Assembly: GCF_002797815.1 (NCBI RefSeq)
Contig: NZ_PGFJ01000001.1
Location: forward strand, 1,240,001-1,304,000
DNA from: Mucilaginibacter auburnensis
Lineage (GTDB): Bacteria; Bacteroidota; Bacteroidia; Sphingobacteriales; Sphingobacteriaceae
Direction of reading: 5' to 3'
Length of the DNA stretch: 64,000 bases
Shown here: piece by piece, positions 43,381 through 53,354 of the stretch
Position numbering within the stretch: the stretch's first letter is position 1
Layout of the letters: each line of letters opens with the position of its first letter
Program-made: the position numbers and the translations under genes
The notes under the pieces: generated by a model
The model's database searches: none
What the model saw: only the letters and a program-made list of their open reading frames with translations
Told to the model about the DNA's origin: nothing

Positions 43381-43938
43381 TTAATATCTTGTTATATCTA
43401 AATACAATTGTTGTAAACGTGTACGGAGATGCAGCACGGCATAGCGCTTACGCGATACCAGCGTGTTAACATTCACTCCGGTTAATTCGGCAATTTCCTG
43501 AAAAGTCATGTCGTCCATTTCCTGCCACATAAAAACCTGGCGCTGCTCTTCGGGCAGTTCATCCAAAGCGCTGAACAGTTCTTCCCAAACCAGATTGCGC
43601 AAATAGGCAGTTTCGGGCGTAACATCGTCGGTCATTAAAATAGCCTGCAGGTCGCTGGTATCGTCTTCATCGTTATCTGTAATAAACAAATCGTCCAGTA
43701 AACTCTCCGAGCGTTTTTTATGCTTATCAGTAATCTTGTTCCTCGCTACTTTGTACAGCCAGGCGCCTGTCTGTTCAATAGGTTGAGCGTTCACCACCGA
43801 GCTAAACTGATACCATACATCCTGCAGTATATCTTCGGCATCGGCATCGCTCTTCACCCGCTTACGGATAAAGCCCATTAAACTTTTGCCATATTCCTTT
43901 ATTGTATTGAGGATGTGGCTGTTCTTATCGTCGGGCAT
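43381..43938 (-). CDS. ECF-type RNA polymerase sigma factor
   Basis: 185 residues from the ATG at 43938; a TTG five codons earlier is less likely. Region 2 is IKEYGKSLMGFIRKRVKSDADAEDILQDVWYQFSSVVNAQPIEQTGAWLYKVARNKITDKHKKR. Region 4 is ELFSALDELPEEQRQVFMWQEMDDMTFQEIAELTGVNVNTLVSRKRYAVLHLRTRLQQLY. A long acidic linker (DNDEDDTSDLQAILMTDDV) separates them. It is followed by the two-span protein. The spacer to the divergent CoA-binding gene at 44078 would hold its promoter. Confidence 0.88.
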   Translation of the reverse strand: MPDDKNSHILNTIKEYGKSLMGFIRKRVKSDADAEDILQDVWYQFSSVVNAQPIEQTGAWLYKVARNKITDKHKKRSESLLDDLFITDNDEDDTSDLQAILMTDDVTPETAYLRNLVWEELFSALDELPEEQRQVFMWQEMDDMTFQEIAELTGVNVNTLVSRKRYAVLHLRTRLQQLYLDITRY

Positions 43939-44077
43939 TGCGGTGGTGATCAAAATCTTAATTGCTTTAAAGGTATAGACGACTGTGCTTTAAAAACATT
44001 TCAAATTATTTTAAAATATTTTTTTGACCTGCTGTTGACCCACATTTGGCGCAGTATTTGAACATTTAATGAATATT

Positions 44078-44443
44078 ATGGCAGATAAAAAAACATTGAT
44101 ATTAGGCGCAACTCCAGACGCATCGCGTTATGCTTATTTGGCAGCTAACCGCTTGAAAGGACATGGACATACTATAGTTAATGTTGGTCAAAAAACAGGC
44201 GAGGTGGCAGGTGTACCTATTGAGAAGCCTGAAACTATACACAGTGATATTGATACCATTACCTTATATGTAGGCACAAGAAATCAGGAACCGCTATATG
44301 ATTATATATTAAGCACACATCCGAAAAGAATAATTTTTAACCCCGGTACAGAAAATCGTGAACTACAGGAGATGGCTAACCAACGTGGTATTGAAACAGT
44401 TTATGCCTGTACGCTGGTAATGCTTTCTATTGGAGAATATTAA
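44078..44443 (+). CDS. CoA-binding domain protein
   Basis: 121 residues from the second ATG at 44078 (MADKKTLILGATPDASRYAYLAANRLKGHGHTIVNVGQKTGEVAGVPI); an ATG three codons upstream is possible. The Rossmann motif LILGATPD and the segments ITLYVGTRNQEPLYDYIL, IIFNPGTENRELQEMAN and YACTLVMLSIGEY match the stand-alone CoA-binding (CoA_binding_2) family. The role is unknown. A terminator follows. Confidence 0.85.
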   Translation: MADKKTLILGATPDASRYAYLAANRLKGHGHTIVNVGQKTGEVAGVPIEKPETIHSDIDTITLYVGTRNQEPLYDYILSTHPKRIIFNPGTENRELQEMANQRGIETVYACTLVMLSIGEY

Positions 44444-44481
44444 AGTATTTGTGCTGACCGGTTAGTAAGGTGAGAAGTAAG

Positions 44482-44508
44482 GGCGACCCTATTGGGTACG
44501 CCTTTTTT
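44482..44508 (+). terminator. Rho-independent terminator of the CoA-binding gene
   Basis: GGCG-ACCC and GGGT-A-CGCC pair around TATT with one bulge, followed by six T. Confidence 0.85.
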
Positions 44509-44650
44509 GTTATACAGTGGTTGGGCGTTTTTATAAAACAAATTCCTTTGTATTTTCGTAAAAATCAATACTGTAAGTTGCGGAGAAAGATTAAATTACA
44601 CCAATTCTGCAATATCCACAGCAATGTGGCCCTATTATAACCTGTAAAGA

Positions 44651-47600
44651 ATGCGTGAACGTTTGATAAGATGGCATAGCCTCGTGCTTGTAATTTTAGC
44701 TGTCGCTTTTTATTGCCTGCCTGTATATGCGCAACAACTATCGGGGAAGCAAAATGTTAAGTTTACGCATATTACCACTGCCGATGGCTTATCTCAAAGT
44801 ACGGTAACCTGCATTTTAAAAGATAGATATGGCTTTATGTGGTTTGGTACCGAAGATGGTTTGAACCGTTATGATGGTTATCGTTTTATTATTTACCGCA
44901 ACAATTTAAATGATAAAAACGCCATTGCAGGCAACAGTATCACCACCCTTTACGAAGATAAAACGGGTAACATATGGATAGGTACCAAAGAGGGGCTCAG
45001 CAGATATAATCGCACTAATAACAACTTTGTTAATTACACTGCAAAGCCGGGTGGGTTAACAAATTCCAGTATAAATAGTATATGCGAGGATAATGATGGT
45101 AACATATGGGTAGGTACATTAATGAACCTTAACATCTTAAACCCGCGTAATAACAAAATTGAATACTTGCTGGCTGACGGAAAACCCGGCAGTTTAAGCA
45201 ATACCAGGGTAACATACATTCTTAAAGATAGCCAGCGCAGGTTATGGGTGGGAACTAATGATGGATTAAACCTGTACAACCCGGCCAATGGTAAATTCAA
45301 AGCCTACTATCATGATGCGAAGGACGAAAACTCATTGGCAAGCAACTACGTCAAGGTGCTGGCTGATGTGGGAAACGGAAGGCTGATGATAGGCACCAAT
45401 GATGCAGGTTTAGATGTTTTTGACACCAAGAGCGGAGTATTTAAACACCACACATCAAATAAAGGTGATACCTCAAGCATTAGCGATAATAACGTACACG
45501 CCATAGGTCGAACAAGCGCAGGCAATTTTTGGATAGGTACTGAAAAAGGACTCGACTTTTACGTCACTCGCAATGGTAAGTTCACTACCTATATCAACTC
45601 GCCTGCAGATGTCACAAGCCTGGCAGGTTCTTCAGTAAGGGCTGTATTGGTTGATGATATGGGTACGCTGTGGGCAGCGGCAAGTTCGGCCGGTATTAGC
45701 AAATACGATAAAAGCTTATCGCTGTTTAAAGTATACAAGTATCTGTATGGCGACAAAAGAGGATTATCAGGAAGAGAGGTTACCGCATTTGCCGATGCTG
45801 ATAATGGTAATATATGGGTAGCAACAGACGGGGGCGGACTTAATTTATTTAATACCCAAACCAACACCTTTAGCTACTACATGCATCGCGACGGGATGAG
45901 AAATTCCTTATCGGCCAATAATATACTTGCGCTTTGTAAAAGCAAAACTGGCAACCGCTTGTGGATCGGTTCCTATACAGGCGGCGTTGACCTGTTTGTC
46001 ATTAGCAAAAATACCTTTATCAACTTTAAAAAGGGAACTGGCCCGGCGCAGCTTTCTGATGACCGTGTATTTGCCTTAATGGAGGATAGTAAGAATAATT
46101 TATGGATAGGCACCAATGGCGGCGGAGTTAACATTTTAGATGCGTCACAAAAAAAAGTTACTGTACTCCGCAGCAATTTCAATGATGAAAAGACCATCAG
46201 CAATGATGTTATCCGCTGTTTTTATGAGGATGTGGATGGAGATATCTGGATAGGTACCTACAACGCCGGAATCAGCATTTATAATACAAAAACAGGGAGC
46301 GTAACCAGGCTTAACAAAGCTAACAGCAAGCTCTCCAATAATATAATTTTCGCAATTGAGCGAGATATATATGGTAACATTTGGGTGGCTACCGGTGGGG
46401 GCCTTAACAGGTATGATGCCGCCAAAAAACAATTTGTAACCTATACAACCCAAAACGGACTTGCCAACAACAACATTTATACAATTGTGCCCAACGGAGC
46501 GTACTTATGGCTAAGTACCAACAATGGCTTAACGCGTTTTGATATAAAGCGTAACAGTTTCAAAAACTTTAATTTAAGAAATGGTTTACAAGACCATGAG
46601 TTTAAGCATAACGCCGGCTTACTGTCTAAAACAGGCGAGCTATATTTTGGCGGTGTTAATGGGTTTAACCGTATTAACCCTAAGTACATAACCGGAAATC
46701 AGAATATTCCTGAAATAGTGATCAGCGGTTTTGAGCTGTTCAATAAACCGCAATATGTAGGTATGCCCGGCTCGCCGCTTAAGCAGGCTATAAGCGATAC
46801 CCGCAGCATTACACTTAACTACAAACAATCCATATTCACTTTTGAGTTTGTAGCGCTGGATTACACAGTGCCCGAAGAGAATGATTATGCCTACATGTTA
46901 GAGGGCCTTGAAACCGACTGGAACTATATAGGTAACAGGCACCGGGCAACGTACACCAACCTGAATCCGGGTACTTATACATTTAGAGTTAAGGCCGCCA
47001 ACAATGATGGTGTTTGGAATGAGAAGGGGATAGCTGTCGAGATAACCATACTGCCGCCTTTTTGGCTAACATGGTGGTTTAAAACTTTGGTGCTGCTGTG
47101 TGGTGTGGTCATACTCATATATCTCTATAACTATAGAATAAGAACCATCAAAGCTCAAAAGTTAGTGTTGGAGCGGCAGGTATCTCAACGTACAGCGGAA
47201 GTGCGCCAACAAGCCGAAGACCTTAAACAACTCAATAATAATTTGATTGAGCAAACGGAAGAATTGCAAACCCTTAATGAGGAATTGTATGAACAGCGGA
47301 TGCAGGAAGAAAAAGCCAGGGCCGATGCTGAACAAGCCCGCTCAGATGCAGAACAGGCCAATAAAGCCAAAAGTATATTTTTAGCCACCATGAGCCATGA
47401 GATACGGACCCCTATGAATGGCGTAATAGGTATGGCGGCTTTATTGGGCGAAACCAAGCTTACCGAGGAACAGCACGAGTATGCCGAAACCATCATTCAT
47501 AGCGGTGAGGCTTTACTGAACGTGATAAATGGTGTGCTTGATTTTTCAAAGATCGAATCAGGTAAGATGGACCTTGATCCGCATGAGTTTGAGCTGAGGG

Positions 47601-48898
47601 TTTGTATTGAGGAGGTGTTTGACCTGTTCGCTAAGAAAACTGCCGAAAGCAATATTGACCTTATTTACCAGATAGACCACCGCTTGCCGTCTTTATTAAT
47701 TGCTGATGGTACGCGCCTGCGGCAGATATTGATTAACCTGGTAAGCAACGCCATTAAATTTACCCATCAGGGCGAGGTGTTTTTAAATGTTACTTTGGTT
47801 AAGCAAACCGGTAGCGAGTTTGAAGTGGCTTTTGAGGTGAGCGATACCGGCATAGGTATCCCTACAGAAAAAATACCTTATCTGTTTGAGGCGTTTACCC
47901 AGGTGGATTCGTCAATTACGCGCAGATATGGCGGTACCGGCTTGGGCTTAGCCATTAGTAAGCGCCTCATCCAATTAATGGGTGGCGATATTACCGTTGA
48001 TAGCAAAGAACACGAGGGTACAAAATTCAGGTTCACCATAAAATGTAACGCTTTGCAGCATGACCGGCTGGAGGCATCGGCCTTGCCGGATATCGAAAAC
48101 AAAAATATACTCATAGTTGACGACAACGCTACTAACCTTAAAGTGCTAAAAGCCCAGTTGGAGGTTTGGAAATTGAATGCCACCTCCGTGCACTCTGCAG
48201 CTGCCGCGCTTGATCTGTTAGATAGCGGGAAGCATTTCGACATGATCATTACAGATATGCAGATGCCTGAAATGGATGGCCTGGCATTCACCCGGATAGT
48301 TAAAAAGGTATATCCGCAAATACCGGTGCTATTGTTAAGTTCTGTTGGTAACGAGTCGCAGAAAAACTACCCTAACCTGTTTGCAGCCACATTAACCAAG
48401 CCGGTTAAACAGCATCACCTCAGCATGGCCATACAAAACGAGTTTAAGCATAAGCAGTACATGGCGGTTAACGAGGCCAAAAGCAATTCGGTTTTATCAA
48501 TTGGCTTTGCTACAGAGAATCCTGTTAACATATTGGTAGCCGAAGATAATCCCATCAATCAGAAGCTCATATTACGAATTTTAGAAAAATTAGGGTACGA
48601 GGCAAGGTTAGCCAACAACGGAAGGGAAGTTTTGGAAGAAATTGGCAAGCAGGTGCCGGATATGATACTGATGGATGTACAAATGCCAGAAATTGACGGA
48701 CTTGAAGCTACAAGGTTGATACGTAAAATGTCGGCCATAACACAACCTTACATAGTTGCCATGACGGCTAACGCCATGCCCGAAGACCGTGATGATTGTT
48801 TTGCTGCCGGCATGGATAACTATATTTCGAAACCTGTTAAGCTTGATCTGCTGGTGAGTGTTTTACGCGAAGGGTATATAAAGCAAGGCAATAAATAA
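44651..48898 (+). CDS. Hybrid two-component sensor with periplasmic propeller (HTCS-like)
   Basis: 1415 residues. A signal peptide (1-27) precedes about 14 two-component propeller repeats of the form NIWIGTxxGLxxYN (about 40-690), a Y_Y_Y domain (about 725-795) and one membrane helix (about 806-828). Inside the cell follow a coiled coil (830-905), HisKA with [14 protein letters not shown] (His near 915), HATPase ([25 protein letters not shown]) and two receiver domains (Asp near 1200 in IITDMQMP and near 1341 in ILMDVQMP). It lacks the C-terminal AraC HTH of typical polysaccharide-utilisation HTCS, so output must go through another protein. It is monocistronic, and the ligand is unknown. Confidence 0.92.
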   Translation: MRERLIRWHSLVLVILAVAFYCLPVYAQQLSGKQNVKFTHITTADGLSQSTVTCILKDRYGFMWFGTEDGLNRYDGYRFIIYRNNLNDKNAIAGNSITTLYEDKTGNIWIGTKEGLSRYNRTNNNFVNYTAKPGGLTNSSINSICEDNDGNIWVGTLMNLNILNPRNNKIEYLLADGKPGSLSNTRVTYILKDSQRRLWVGTNDGLNLYNPANGKFKAYYHDAKDENSLASNYVKVLADVGNGRLMIGTNDAGLDVFDTKSGVFKHHTSNKGDTSSISDNNVHAIGRTSAGNFWIGTEKGLDFYVTRNGKFTTYINSPADVTSLAGSSVRAVLVDDMGTLWAAASSAGISKYDKSLSLFKVYKYLYGDKRGLSGREVTAFADADNGNIWVATDGGGLNLFNTQTNTFSYYMHRDGMRNSLSANNILALCKSKTGNRLWIGSYTGGVDLFVISKNTFINFKKGTGPAQLSDDRVFALMEDSKNNLWIGTNGGGVNILDASQKKVTVLRSNFNDEKTISNDVIRCFYEDVDGDIWIGTYNAGISIYNTKTGSVTRLNKANSKLSNNIIFAIERDIYGNIWVATGGGLNRYDAAKKQFVTYTTQNGLANNNIYTIVPNGAYLWLSTNNGLTRFDIKRNSFKNFNLRNGLQDHEFKHNAGLLSKTGELYFGGVNGFNRINPKYITGNQNIPEIVISGFELFNKPQYVGMPGSPLKQAISDTRSITLNYKQSIFTFEFVALDYTVPEENDYAYMLEGLETDWNYIGNRHRATYTNLNPGTYTFRVKAANNDGVWNEKGIAVEITILPPFWLTWWFKTLVLLCGVVILIYLYNYRIRTIKAQKLVLERQVSQRTAEVRQQAEDLKQLNNNLIEQTEELQTLNEELYEQRMQEEKARADAEQARSDAEQANKAKSIFLATMSHEIRTPMNGVIGMAALLGETKLTEEQHEYAETIIHSGEALLNVINGVLDFSKIESGKMDLDPHEFELRVCIEEVFDLFAKKTAESNIDLIYQIDHRLPSLLIADGTRLRQILINLVSNAIKFTHQGEVFLNVTLVKQTGSEFEVAFEVSDTGIGIPTEKIPYLFEAFTQVDSSITRRYGGTGLGLAISKRLIQLMGGDITVDSKEHEGTKFRFTIKCNALQHDRLEASALPDIENKNILIVDDNATNLKVLKAQLEVWKLNATSVHSAAAALDLLDSGKHFDMIITDMQMPEMDGLAFTRIVKKVYPQIPVLLLSSVGNESQKNYPNLFAATLTKPVKQHHLSMAIQNEFKHKQYMAVNEAKSNSVLSIGFATENPVNILVAEDNPINQKLILRILEKLGYEARLANNGREVLEEIGKQVPDMILMDVQMPEIDGLEATRLIRKMSAITQPYIVAMTANAMPEDRDDCFAAGMDNYISKPVKLDLLVSVLREGYIKQGNK

Positions 48899-48904
48899 AG
48901 ATCA

Positions 48905-49087
48905 CACTAAGGTGTCCCAACAACATATGCGTTAACTGTAATTTTGCAATGCATTGTTAATTTATAGTGTATTGTAATTAAGTGTATTAACAAATATTGA
49001 TTGCAGCTTTGGGACAAACTTTAGGTCGGCAATGCTAAAGTTTTTCAATTTTGGTCCACCAAATGGGACAGGGTTCAATACACTAAG
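48905..49087. repeat. Dispersed element A, copy 2
   Basis: Starts CACTAAGGTGTCCC and ends TTTTGGTCCAC-caa-ATGGGACAGGGTT-caa-TACACTAAG, the same ends as 19901-20070 with a different, 13-base longer middle. It lies between the convergent hybrid kinase and TonB receptor genes. Confidence 0.6.
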
Positions 49088-49101
49088 CTCATGCCTGGTA
49101 A

Positions 49102-49142
49102 AAAGCAAAGGCCAATAGCGTTTAACTATCGGCCTTTGCTTT
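49102..49142 (-). terminator. Rho-independent terminator of the first TonB receptor gene
   Basis: AAAGCAAAGGCC-a-ATAG pairs with CTAT-c-GGCCTTTGCTTT around a seven-base loop. It sits 13 bases after the receptor stop codon; the T tract on the reverse strand is short (TTTT). Confidence 0.8.
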
Positions 49143-49154
49143 GGTGGGCCTTAC

Positions 49155-51626
49155 TTAAAATTTGTAAGACAGCGTGGTTTGAAACATGCGTGGAGGTATA
49201 GGGTTAATGCTGTAATTCTCGTGTACCAGGTAATTGATCTCGTTGGTAATGTTAGATAACTTGCCCAGCAGTGATAACTTTTTATAAGTATAACCTGCCG
49301 AAAAATCAAACGTAGCGTAATCTGTTAAATTGATTACTGCACCGCGTTGCAGGCCATTTTTAAGCGTGTTGAAACCACTGTTGCGTTTGCCGGTGTAATA
49401 GCCGGAAAAGCCAAGTTTCAACCCCTTTAAAGTGCCCTGGTCAAATGTGTAAAACAAGGTTCCGTTAGCCGTGTGGGGGATAGTGCCGATAACGCGTTCG
49501 CCCTCTGTAATTCCGGCTGTAGTGGTTGGCGGATTAGTATTAGGGTTAGTAACAACTATAGGCGCCGTTTTTGTATAACGGAAATAGTTATAAGAGTAAC
49601 CCGCTATAAAATACCAGTTGTTTGATAATTTACCGGTAATGTCAACTTCAACACCATCGCTGGCGGTTTTGCCTGCAAATTCTTTGATGTTGGTGTCGGC
49701 GTTTGGCGTACCGTCTGCCTTGGTTAGTGCAGTTTGAGCAAAACGATTATTCAATATCCTGTAAGCCGTTACATTTACTGTTAATCTTCCGTTCAAAAAT
49801 TCATTTTTTACGCCGGCCTCATATTGGTCAATAATAGATGGCCCCATAGGAGATCCATTTAAATCAACACCTGAGTTAGATGTAAAGTTATTGGCGTAGC
49901 TTAAATACAGCGAAGTAGTTTTAATTGGCTGATAGATCAAGCCCAGTTTTGGAGAGAAAGCTTTGTCTACTTTAATACCGGTAATGCCTGTACTGCCTCC
50001 CAGGGTGGTAGCACCTGTTTCTAAGTTATAAATTGATGTTCTTGGCGTTCTTTGCAGCGTATAGCGTACGCCTGCCAATACTTTAAACTTTTGAGTTAGC
50101 TCGATCAGATCCTGAGCAAATGCTCCCATACGGTAAATAGGGGCAACTGTATTTTGATAAAGCCTTGTAAAAGGTATGTCTTTACTGGTTGCAAAAGTTG
50201 ATGGGTCGAGCAAATTGAAATCATAACTTGGTGACGTTGTTGATCCGTTTGCGTATTTAAAGGCACCGGTTGTTGTGCGAGATTGGTCAGCATCAGCACC
50301 AAATAACAAAGTATGTTTAACAGAACCAGTATAAGCGCTTCCGGTTAAATTGATCTGCTCGTTGTAGGTATACTCCTGCGTATTTGACCTCGTTAGCGTC
50401 CGCGGAGCATATCCTAACGGCTTACTTGCGTCGCTGCCATTGGCCTGTGGTCTTTCTGCTCCAAAATAATTACGACCGTATGATTGGAAAGCAGTTATAA
50501 CATTTAGCTTCCAGTTGCTGTTAAAACGGTGTGTTAAGTTAGCTTGTGTTGTAACTGTGTTGGTATTGTTGTACGCCCATGCCATGTTTACAAAAGCGCT
50601 TCTCGGCAGATCAGGTATTTTGCCCAAAACGGTTCCTATTCCAAAATCGGGGGTGTAGTTGCTTTTCAAATAATCGCCCTGAACAATCAACTCGGTTTTA
50701 TCGCTTATTTTAAATAGCAAAGATGGATTAACATAAAAGCGATCGGTTTTAACCACATCTCTAAAGCTGTTGGCGTTTTCCTTTGTAGCAATTACTCTAA
50801 AAGCTATGCTTTTGCTGATAGGGCCGTACAGGTCAACTATAGGTTTATACATATTGTAACTGCCCACGCGCATGCTTACCTCGCCACCCCAGTTAAATTT
50901 GGGCTTTTTGGTAACCAGGTTCACCACCGCGCCACCTGTAACACCACCGTAAAGCAACGCGGCGCTACCTTTTAATACTTCAACTGATTCCAGCGTACTG
51001 GCCTCCGGCGAACCGCCGATGGATGATCGCGCGCCGTTTTTGAATATATTGTTAGCGCCAAGGCTATAACCACGAGCGAAGAACGAATCGCCGGTTGAGC
51101 CGCGGTTTTCACCCAGGGCTACGCCGTTCACGTTTTTCATTACGTCGGCCAGGCGGTTCATTTGCTGGTCGGATATAAGGATGCTGTCTATAACCTGAAT
51201 GCTCTGAGGCACATCTAAAACACGCAGCCCCGATTTGCCAACGTTAACCGGTTTGTTAAGGTGATTGGAACCTGCTATAACTACCTCGTTCAACTGCGAT
51301 GAGTTTTCGGTGAGCGTAAAGTTAAGGTTGCTTTCTTTACCCGGTTCAACAGTTACCTGCTGTTCCTGCGTTTGCATACCTACAAATGATACGCGTACTG
51401 TATAGCTGCCCGGTTTAATACCGGTTAAGCGGTAGTTGCCGCCATCATCAGTTGTTGTTCCTTTATTGGTGTTAATAATGCCTACGCTAACGTAAGCAGC
51501 TGCTTTGCCATCGCTTGTTTTTACGTGACCGCGAATGCTGCCGTTTTTCTCCGTTTCATCATCGGCCAAAACAAGGCGACTGATGAAAAGCAAGGCAACA
51601 AAAATTGTGTAAAGTTTCTTATTCAT
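49155..51626 (-). CDS. TonB-dependent siderophore receptor with carboxypeptidase-like N-terminal domain
   Basis: 823 residues. A signal peptide (1-21) precedes a CarboxypepD_reg-like domain (about 28-110, GSIRGHVKTSDGKAAAYVSVGI ... GSYTVRVSFVGM), a plug (about 130-240, LDVPQSIQVIDSILISDQQMNRLADVMKNVNGV) and a 22-strand barrel ending in the aromatic TTLSYKF. It imports a ferric siderophore through the outer membrane using TonB energy. The plug motif is of the FhuA/FecA siderophore class. Two Fur-like palindromes flank its canonical promoter, supporting iron control. Confidence 0.9.
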   Translation of the reverse strand: MNKKLYTIFVALLFISRLVLADDETEKNGSIRGHVKTSDGKAAAYVSVGIINTNKGTTTDDGGNYRLTGIKPGSYTVRVSFVGMQTQEQQVTVEPGKESNLNFTLTENSSQLNEVVIAGSNHLNKPVNVGKSGLRVLDVPQSIQVIDSILISDQQMNRLADVMKNVNGVALGENRGSTGDSFFARGYSLGANNIFKNGARSSIGGSPEASTLESVEVLKGSAALLYGGVTGGAVVNLVTKKPKFNWGGEVSMRVGSYNMYKPIVDLYGPISKSIAFRVIATKENANSFRDVVKTDRFYVNPSLLFKISDKTELIVQGDYLKSNYTPDFGIGTVLGKIPDLPRSAFVNMAWAYNNTNTVTTQANLTHRFNSNWKLNVITAFQSYGRNYFGAERPQANGSDASKPLGYAPRTLTRSNTQEYTYNEQINLTGSAYTGSVKHTLLFGADADQSRTTTGAFKYANGSTTSPSYDFNLLDPSTFATSKDIPFTRLYQNTVAPIYRMGAFAQDLIELTQKFKVLAGVRYTLQRTPRTSIYNLETGATTLGGSTGITGIKVDKAFSPKLGLIYQPIKTTSLYLSYANNFTSNSGVDLNGSPMGPSIIDQYEAGVKNEFLNGRLTVNVTAYRILNNRFAQTALTKADGTPNADTNIKEFAGKTASDGVEVDITGKLSNNWYFIAGYSYNYFRYTKTAPIVVTNPNTNPPTTTAGITEGERVIGTIPHTANGTLFYTFDQGTLKGLKLGFSGYYTGKRNSGFNTLKNGLQRGAVINLTDYATFDFSAGYTYKKLSLLGKLSNITNEINYLVHENYSINPIPPRMFQTTLSYKF

Positions 51627-51636
51627 TATGTTGTTT

Positions 51637-51659
51637 TTATTTAGACTGATTCTAATTGC
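51637..51659 (-). promoter_or_regulatory. Fur-like box downstream of the TonB receptor promoter
   Basis: Plus strand TTATTTAGAC-TGA-TTCTAATTGC, an imperfect 10-3-10 palindrome of the same form as the boxes at 51695 and 54626. It lies between the -7 box and the ATG at 51626. Confidence 0.6.
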
Positions 51660-51661
51660 AG

Positions 51662-51691
51662 CAAAGATAGGTTCAAATCTAATCCTGTCAA
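51662..51691 (-). promoter_or_regulatory. Canonical promoter of the first TonB receptor gene
   Basis: Reverse strand TTG (51691-51689), exactly 19 bases, then TATCTTTG (51669-51662), a perfect TTG-N19-TAnnTTTG. Confidence 0.88.
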
Positions 51692-51694
51692 GTC

Positions 51695-51717
51695 TTATTT
51701 AGAATTAGTATAAATAA
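51695..51717 (-). promoter_or_regulatory. Fur-like box upstream of the TonB receptor promoter
   Basis: Plus strand TTATTTAGAA-TTA-GTATAAATAA, a 10-3-10 palindrome with the outer seven pairs perfect. It ends four bases from the -33 TTG. Confidence 0.65.
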
Positions 51718-51878
51718 TTAAATATCAAGCTGAAGCGGACTTTTGGAGATATTAAAAATTGATTAGAGGATGGCAAGCGTGTGAATAAAACGTCAGATTT
51801 TGGTCATCGCAATGCTCTCAACTTCGTTGGTTTGGCAGGAGTTAGATAGCTACGGAACTTATTACTGTTAATCTTTTA
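51718..51878. other. Intergenic stretch without recognised feature
   Basis: A+T-rich, no open frame of note on either strand. It lies between the Fur-regulated promoter and the hairpin repeat block. Confidence 0.5.
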
Positions 51879-52012
51879 GCTTAATGCAAGCAGAATGCTT
51901 GCAACATTGTAGGACGAAGCTGAAAGCTTCGACCAGTGGGGCGATGAGTTCGCCATAGTTGCTGAACAGTTTGAAGCAACTGAGCACTTCCCCTCCAGAG
52001 GCGAACTTCACC
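51879..52012. repeat. Block of short hairpin modules, element B copy 1
   Basis: The first 61 bases (51879-51939) match 58594-58654 almost fully: GCAAGCA-GAA-TGCTTGC and CGAAGCT-GAA-AGCTTCG joined by AACATTGTAGGA. Further modules follow: GGCGA-TGAGT-TCGCC and AGTTGCT-(11)-AGCAACT. Differences between the copies fall in the loops. Confidence 0.7.
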
Positions 52013-52050
52013 CGCCACCTCTTTGCGAGGTACGAAGCAATCCCGAAATG
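52013..52050. repeat. TTTGCGAGGTACGAAGCAATC word repeat
   Basis: CACCTCTTTGCGAGGTACG-AAGCAATCCC is a word of the TTGCGAGG-ACGAAGCAATC type commonly dispersed in Bacteroidota intergenic DNA. The following 52051-52199 holds no supported gene; the forward frame 52048-52353 mostly lies antisense to the next gene. Confidence 0.45.
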
Positions 52051-52199
52051 ATAGGTGATAAAGCTATGAGTAGCACAGCGTTAATGTCGCTTTGGCTTAT
52101 CGCTTCATTACCGCTCAATTGCCGCGGAGGCTGTTACTTTTGTCTTGTCTATAAATCGGATGGTATTCAACCGCTCAACAACTTCGCATTTCCAACACC

Positions 52200-53315
52200 T
52201 TACTGCGCATTATTGAGCAACAAAACCCCAGCTGCTATTAAAGCTATTGCCAACAAAATTGCCATGACTATTTTTATAGCGCTTAACGGTCGTTCGCCAA
52301 TAACCTCGCCGGTGCTGGCGTTGATGGTAAATTGGTACAGTTTATTGTTGTAAGTATAGGCGCTTACCCATGCTGGCAGCAGTAAATATTTTACAGCATT
52401 GTTATTGTAATCGGTATCCGTGTCGTTAATACGTTGCTCGTCGCCGCCTATATCATCCCGTATGGTATCATGAATGGTATTTACGGTTTGTGCCTGTGCT
52501 TGTTCAAAACCACTTTCCGGACTTACCTGGTAGGTTTCTGATCGGAAACCGCTTAAATATTGTTCATTGAATTTTTTGAGTTTACCAAAGTTCCAAGGAC
52601 CTAACTTTTGCAGCGTTTTTGCCGGTAACGAATGGCTGGCAGGTACCTCAAGGTTTTTAAACTCACAATTAACCGTGCCGCTGGCGTAACTCCAACTGGT
52701 GTGCCGCACCCTGCGTGTTTTGGTTTGCGTTTGGCCGTTTACCGTTTCGGTGTAGGTTTCGTCCGTATAATAGTATTGGCCGCGCTCACCGGTATAATGA
52801 GTGGTAGTGTCGGTATCATAAGTAAAGTAGGGCAAATACACGCCAGTTAACGCCGATGCGCTGCCGTTAACCTTCTTCGCCAGATCGTTAGGCGCCCACC
52901 AAAGACCCTTCAACCATTTGTTAAAAAAATCAATACCTTGCTCTTTGCCAATATCAAAAGGCAAAACATAGTGCGGCGGTACATATTGCCTGCCGCTATC
53001 AGCTTTAACAACCAGGGGTGACGTACAAAAGGCACATTTATCTGCTGATAAAAATGCATCCATCACCGTTTGCGAGCCGCAATTGGTACATACCACCATC
53101 TTAACCTCGTTATTGGGCGGCAGCGCAGCAATGCCTGATATAAACTCATCCAGATCAACCGAGATAATTTTCTCATTTTGTTCTTGTTCAATATTACTGG
53201 TTTGCCCGCAATGGTCACATTGCATAGATAAGGTGCCGGGCTTGAAAAAAAGCATAGCACCACAACCGCCGCATTTAAGCGACTCGTTTACCTGTACGGT
53301 TTTAACATCGGCCAT
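52200..53315 (-). CDS. Zinc-ribbon membrane protein (YdjG-like), partner of SPFH protein
   Basis: 371 residues from the ATG at 53315. Two zinc ribbons at the N-terminus: CGGCGAMLFF ... CDHCGQTS and CTNCGSQTVMD ... CAFCTSPL. A beta-rich domain with WWAPNDLAKKVNGSASALTGVYLPYFTYDTDT follows, and a C-terminal membrane helix (IKIVMAILLAIALIAAGVLLL). This matches zinc-ribbon membrane proteins found next to SPFH genes, such as YdjG beside YdjI in Bacillus subtilis, which act in membrane stress. The SPFH gene lies just upstream. Confidence 0.7.
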   Translation of the reverse strand: MADVKTVQVNESLKCGGCGAMLFFKPGTLSMQCDHCGQTSNIEQEQNEKIISVDLDEFISGIAALPPNNEVKMVVCTNCGSQTVMDAFLSADKCAFCTSPLVVKADSGRQYVPPHYVLPFDIGKEQGIDFFNKWLKGLWWAPNDLAKKVNGSASALTGVYLPYFTYDTDTTTHYTGERGQYYYTDETYTETVNGQTQTKTRRVRHTSWSYASGTVNCEFKNLEVPASHSLPAKTLQKLGPWNFGKLKKFNEQYLSGFRSETYQVSPESGFEQAQAQTVNTIHDTIRDDIGGDEQRINDTDTDYNNNAVKYLLLPAWVSAYTYNNKLYQFTINASTGEVIGERPLSAIKIVMAILLAIALIAAGVLLLNNAQ

Positions 53316-53354
53316 TTTAGCGGTCAATTATAATAAGGTGATCCAAAATTTTAT

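Noticed and set aside
52048..52353. 101-codon forward open frame
   Set aside because: Half of it is antisense to the zinc-ribbon gene, the rest is repeat DNA, and the product is Cys/Leu-rich without domain features.
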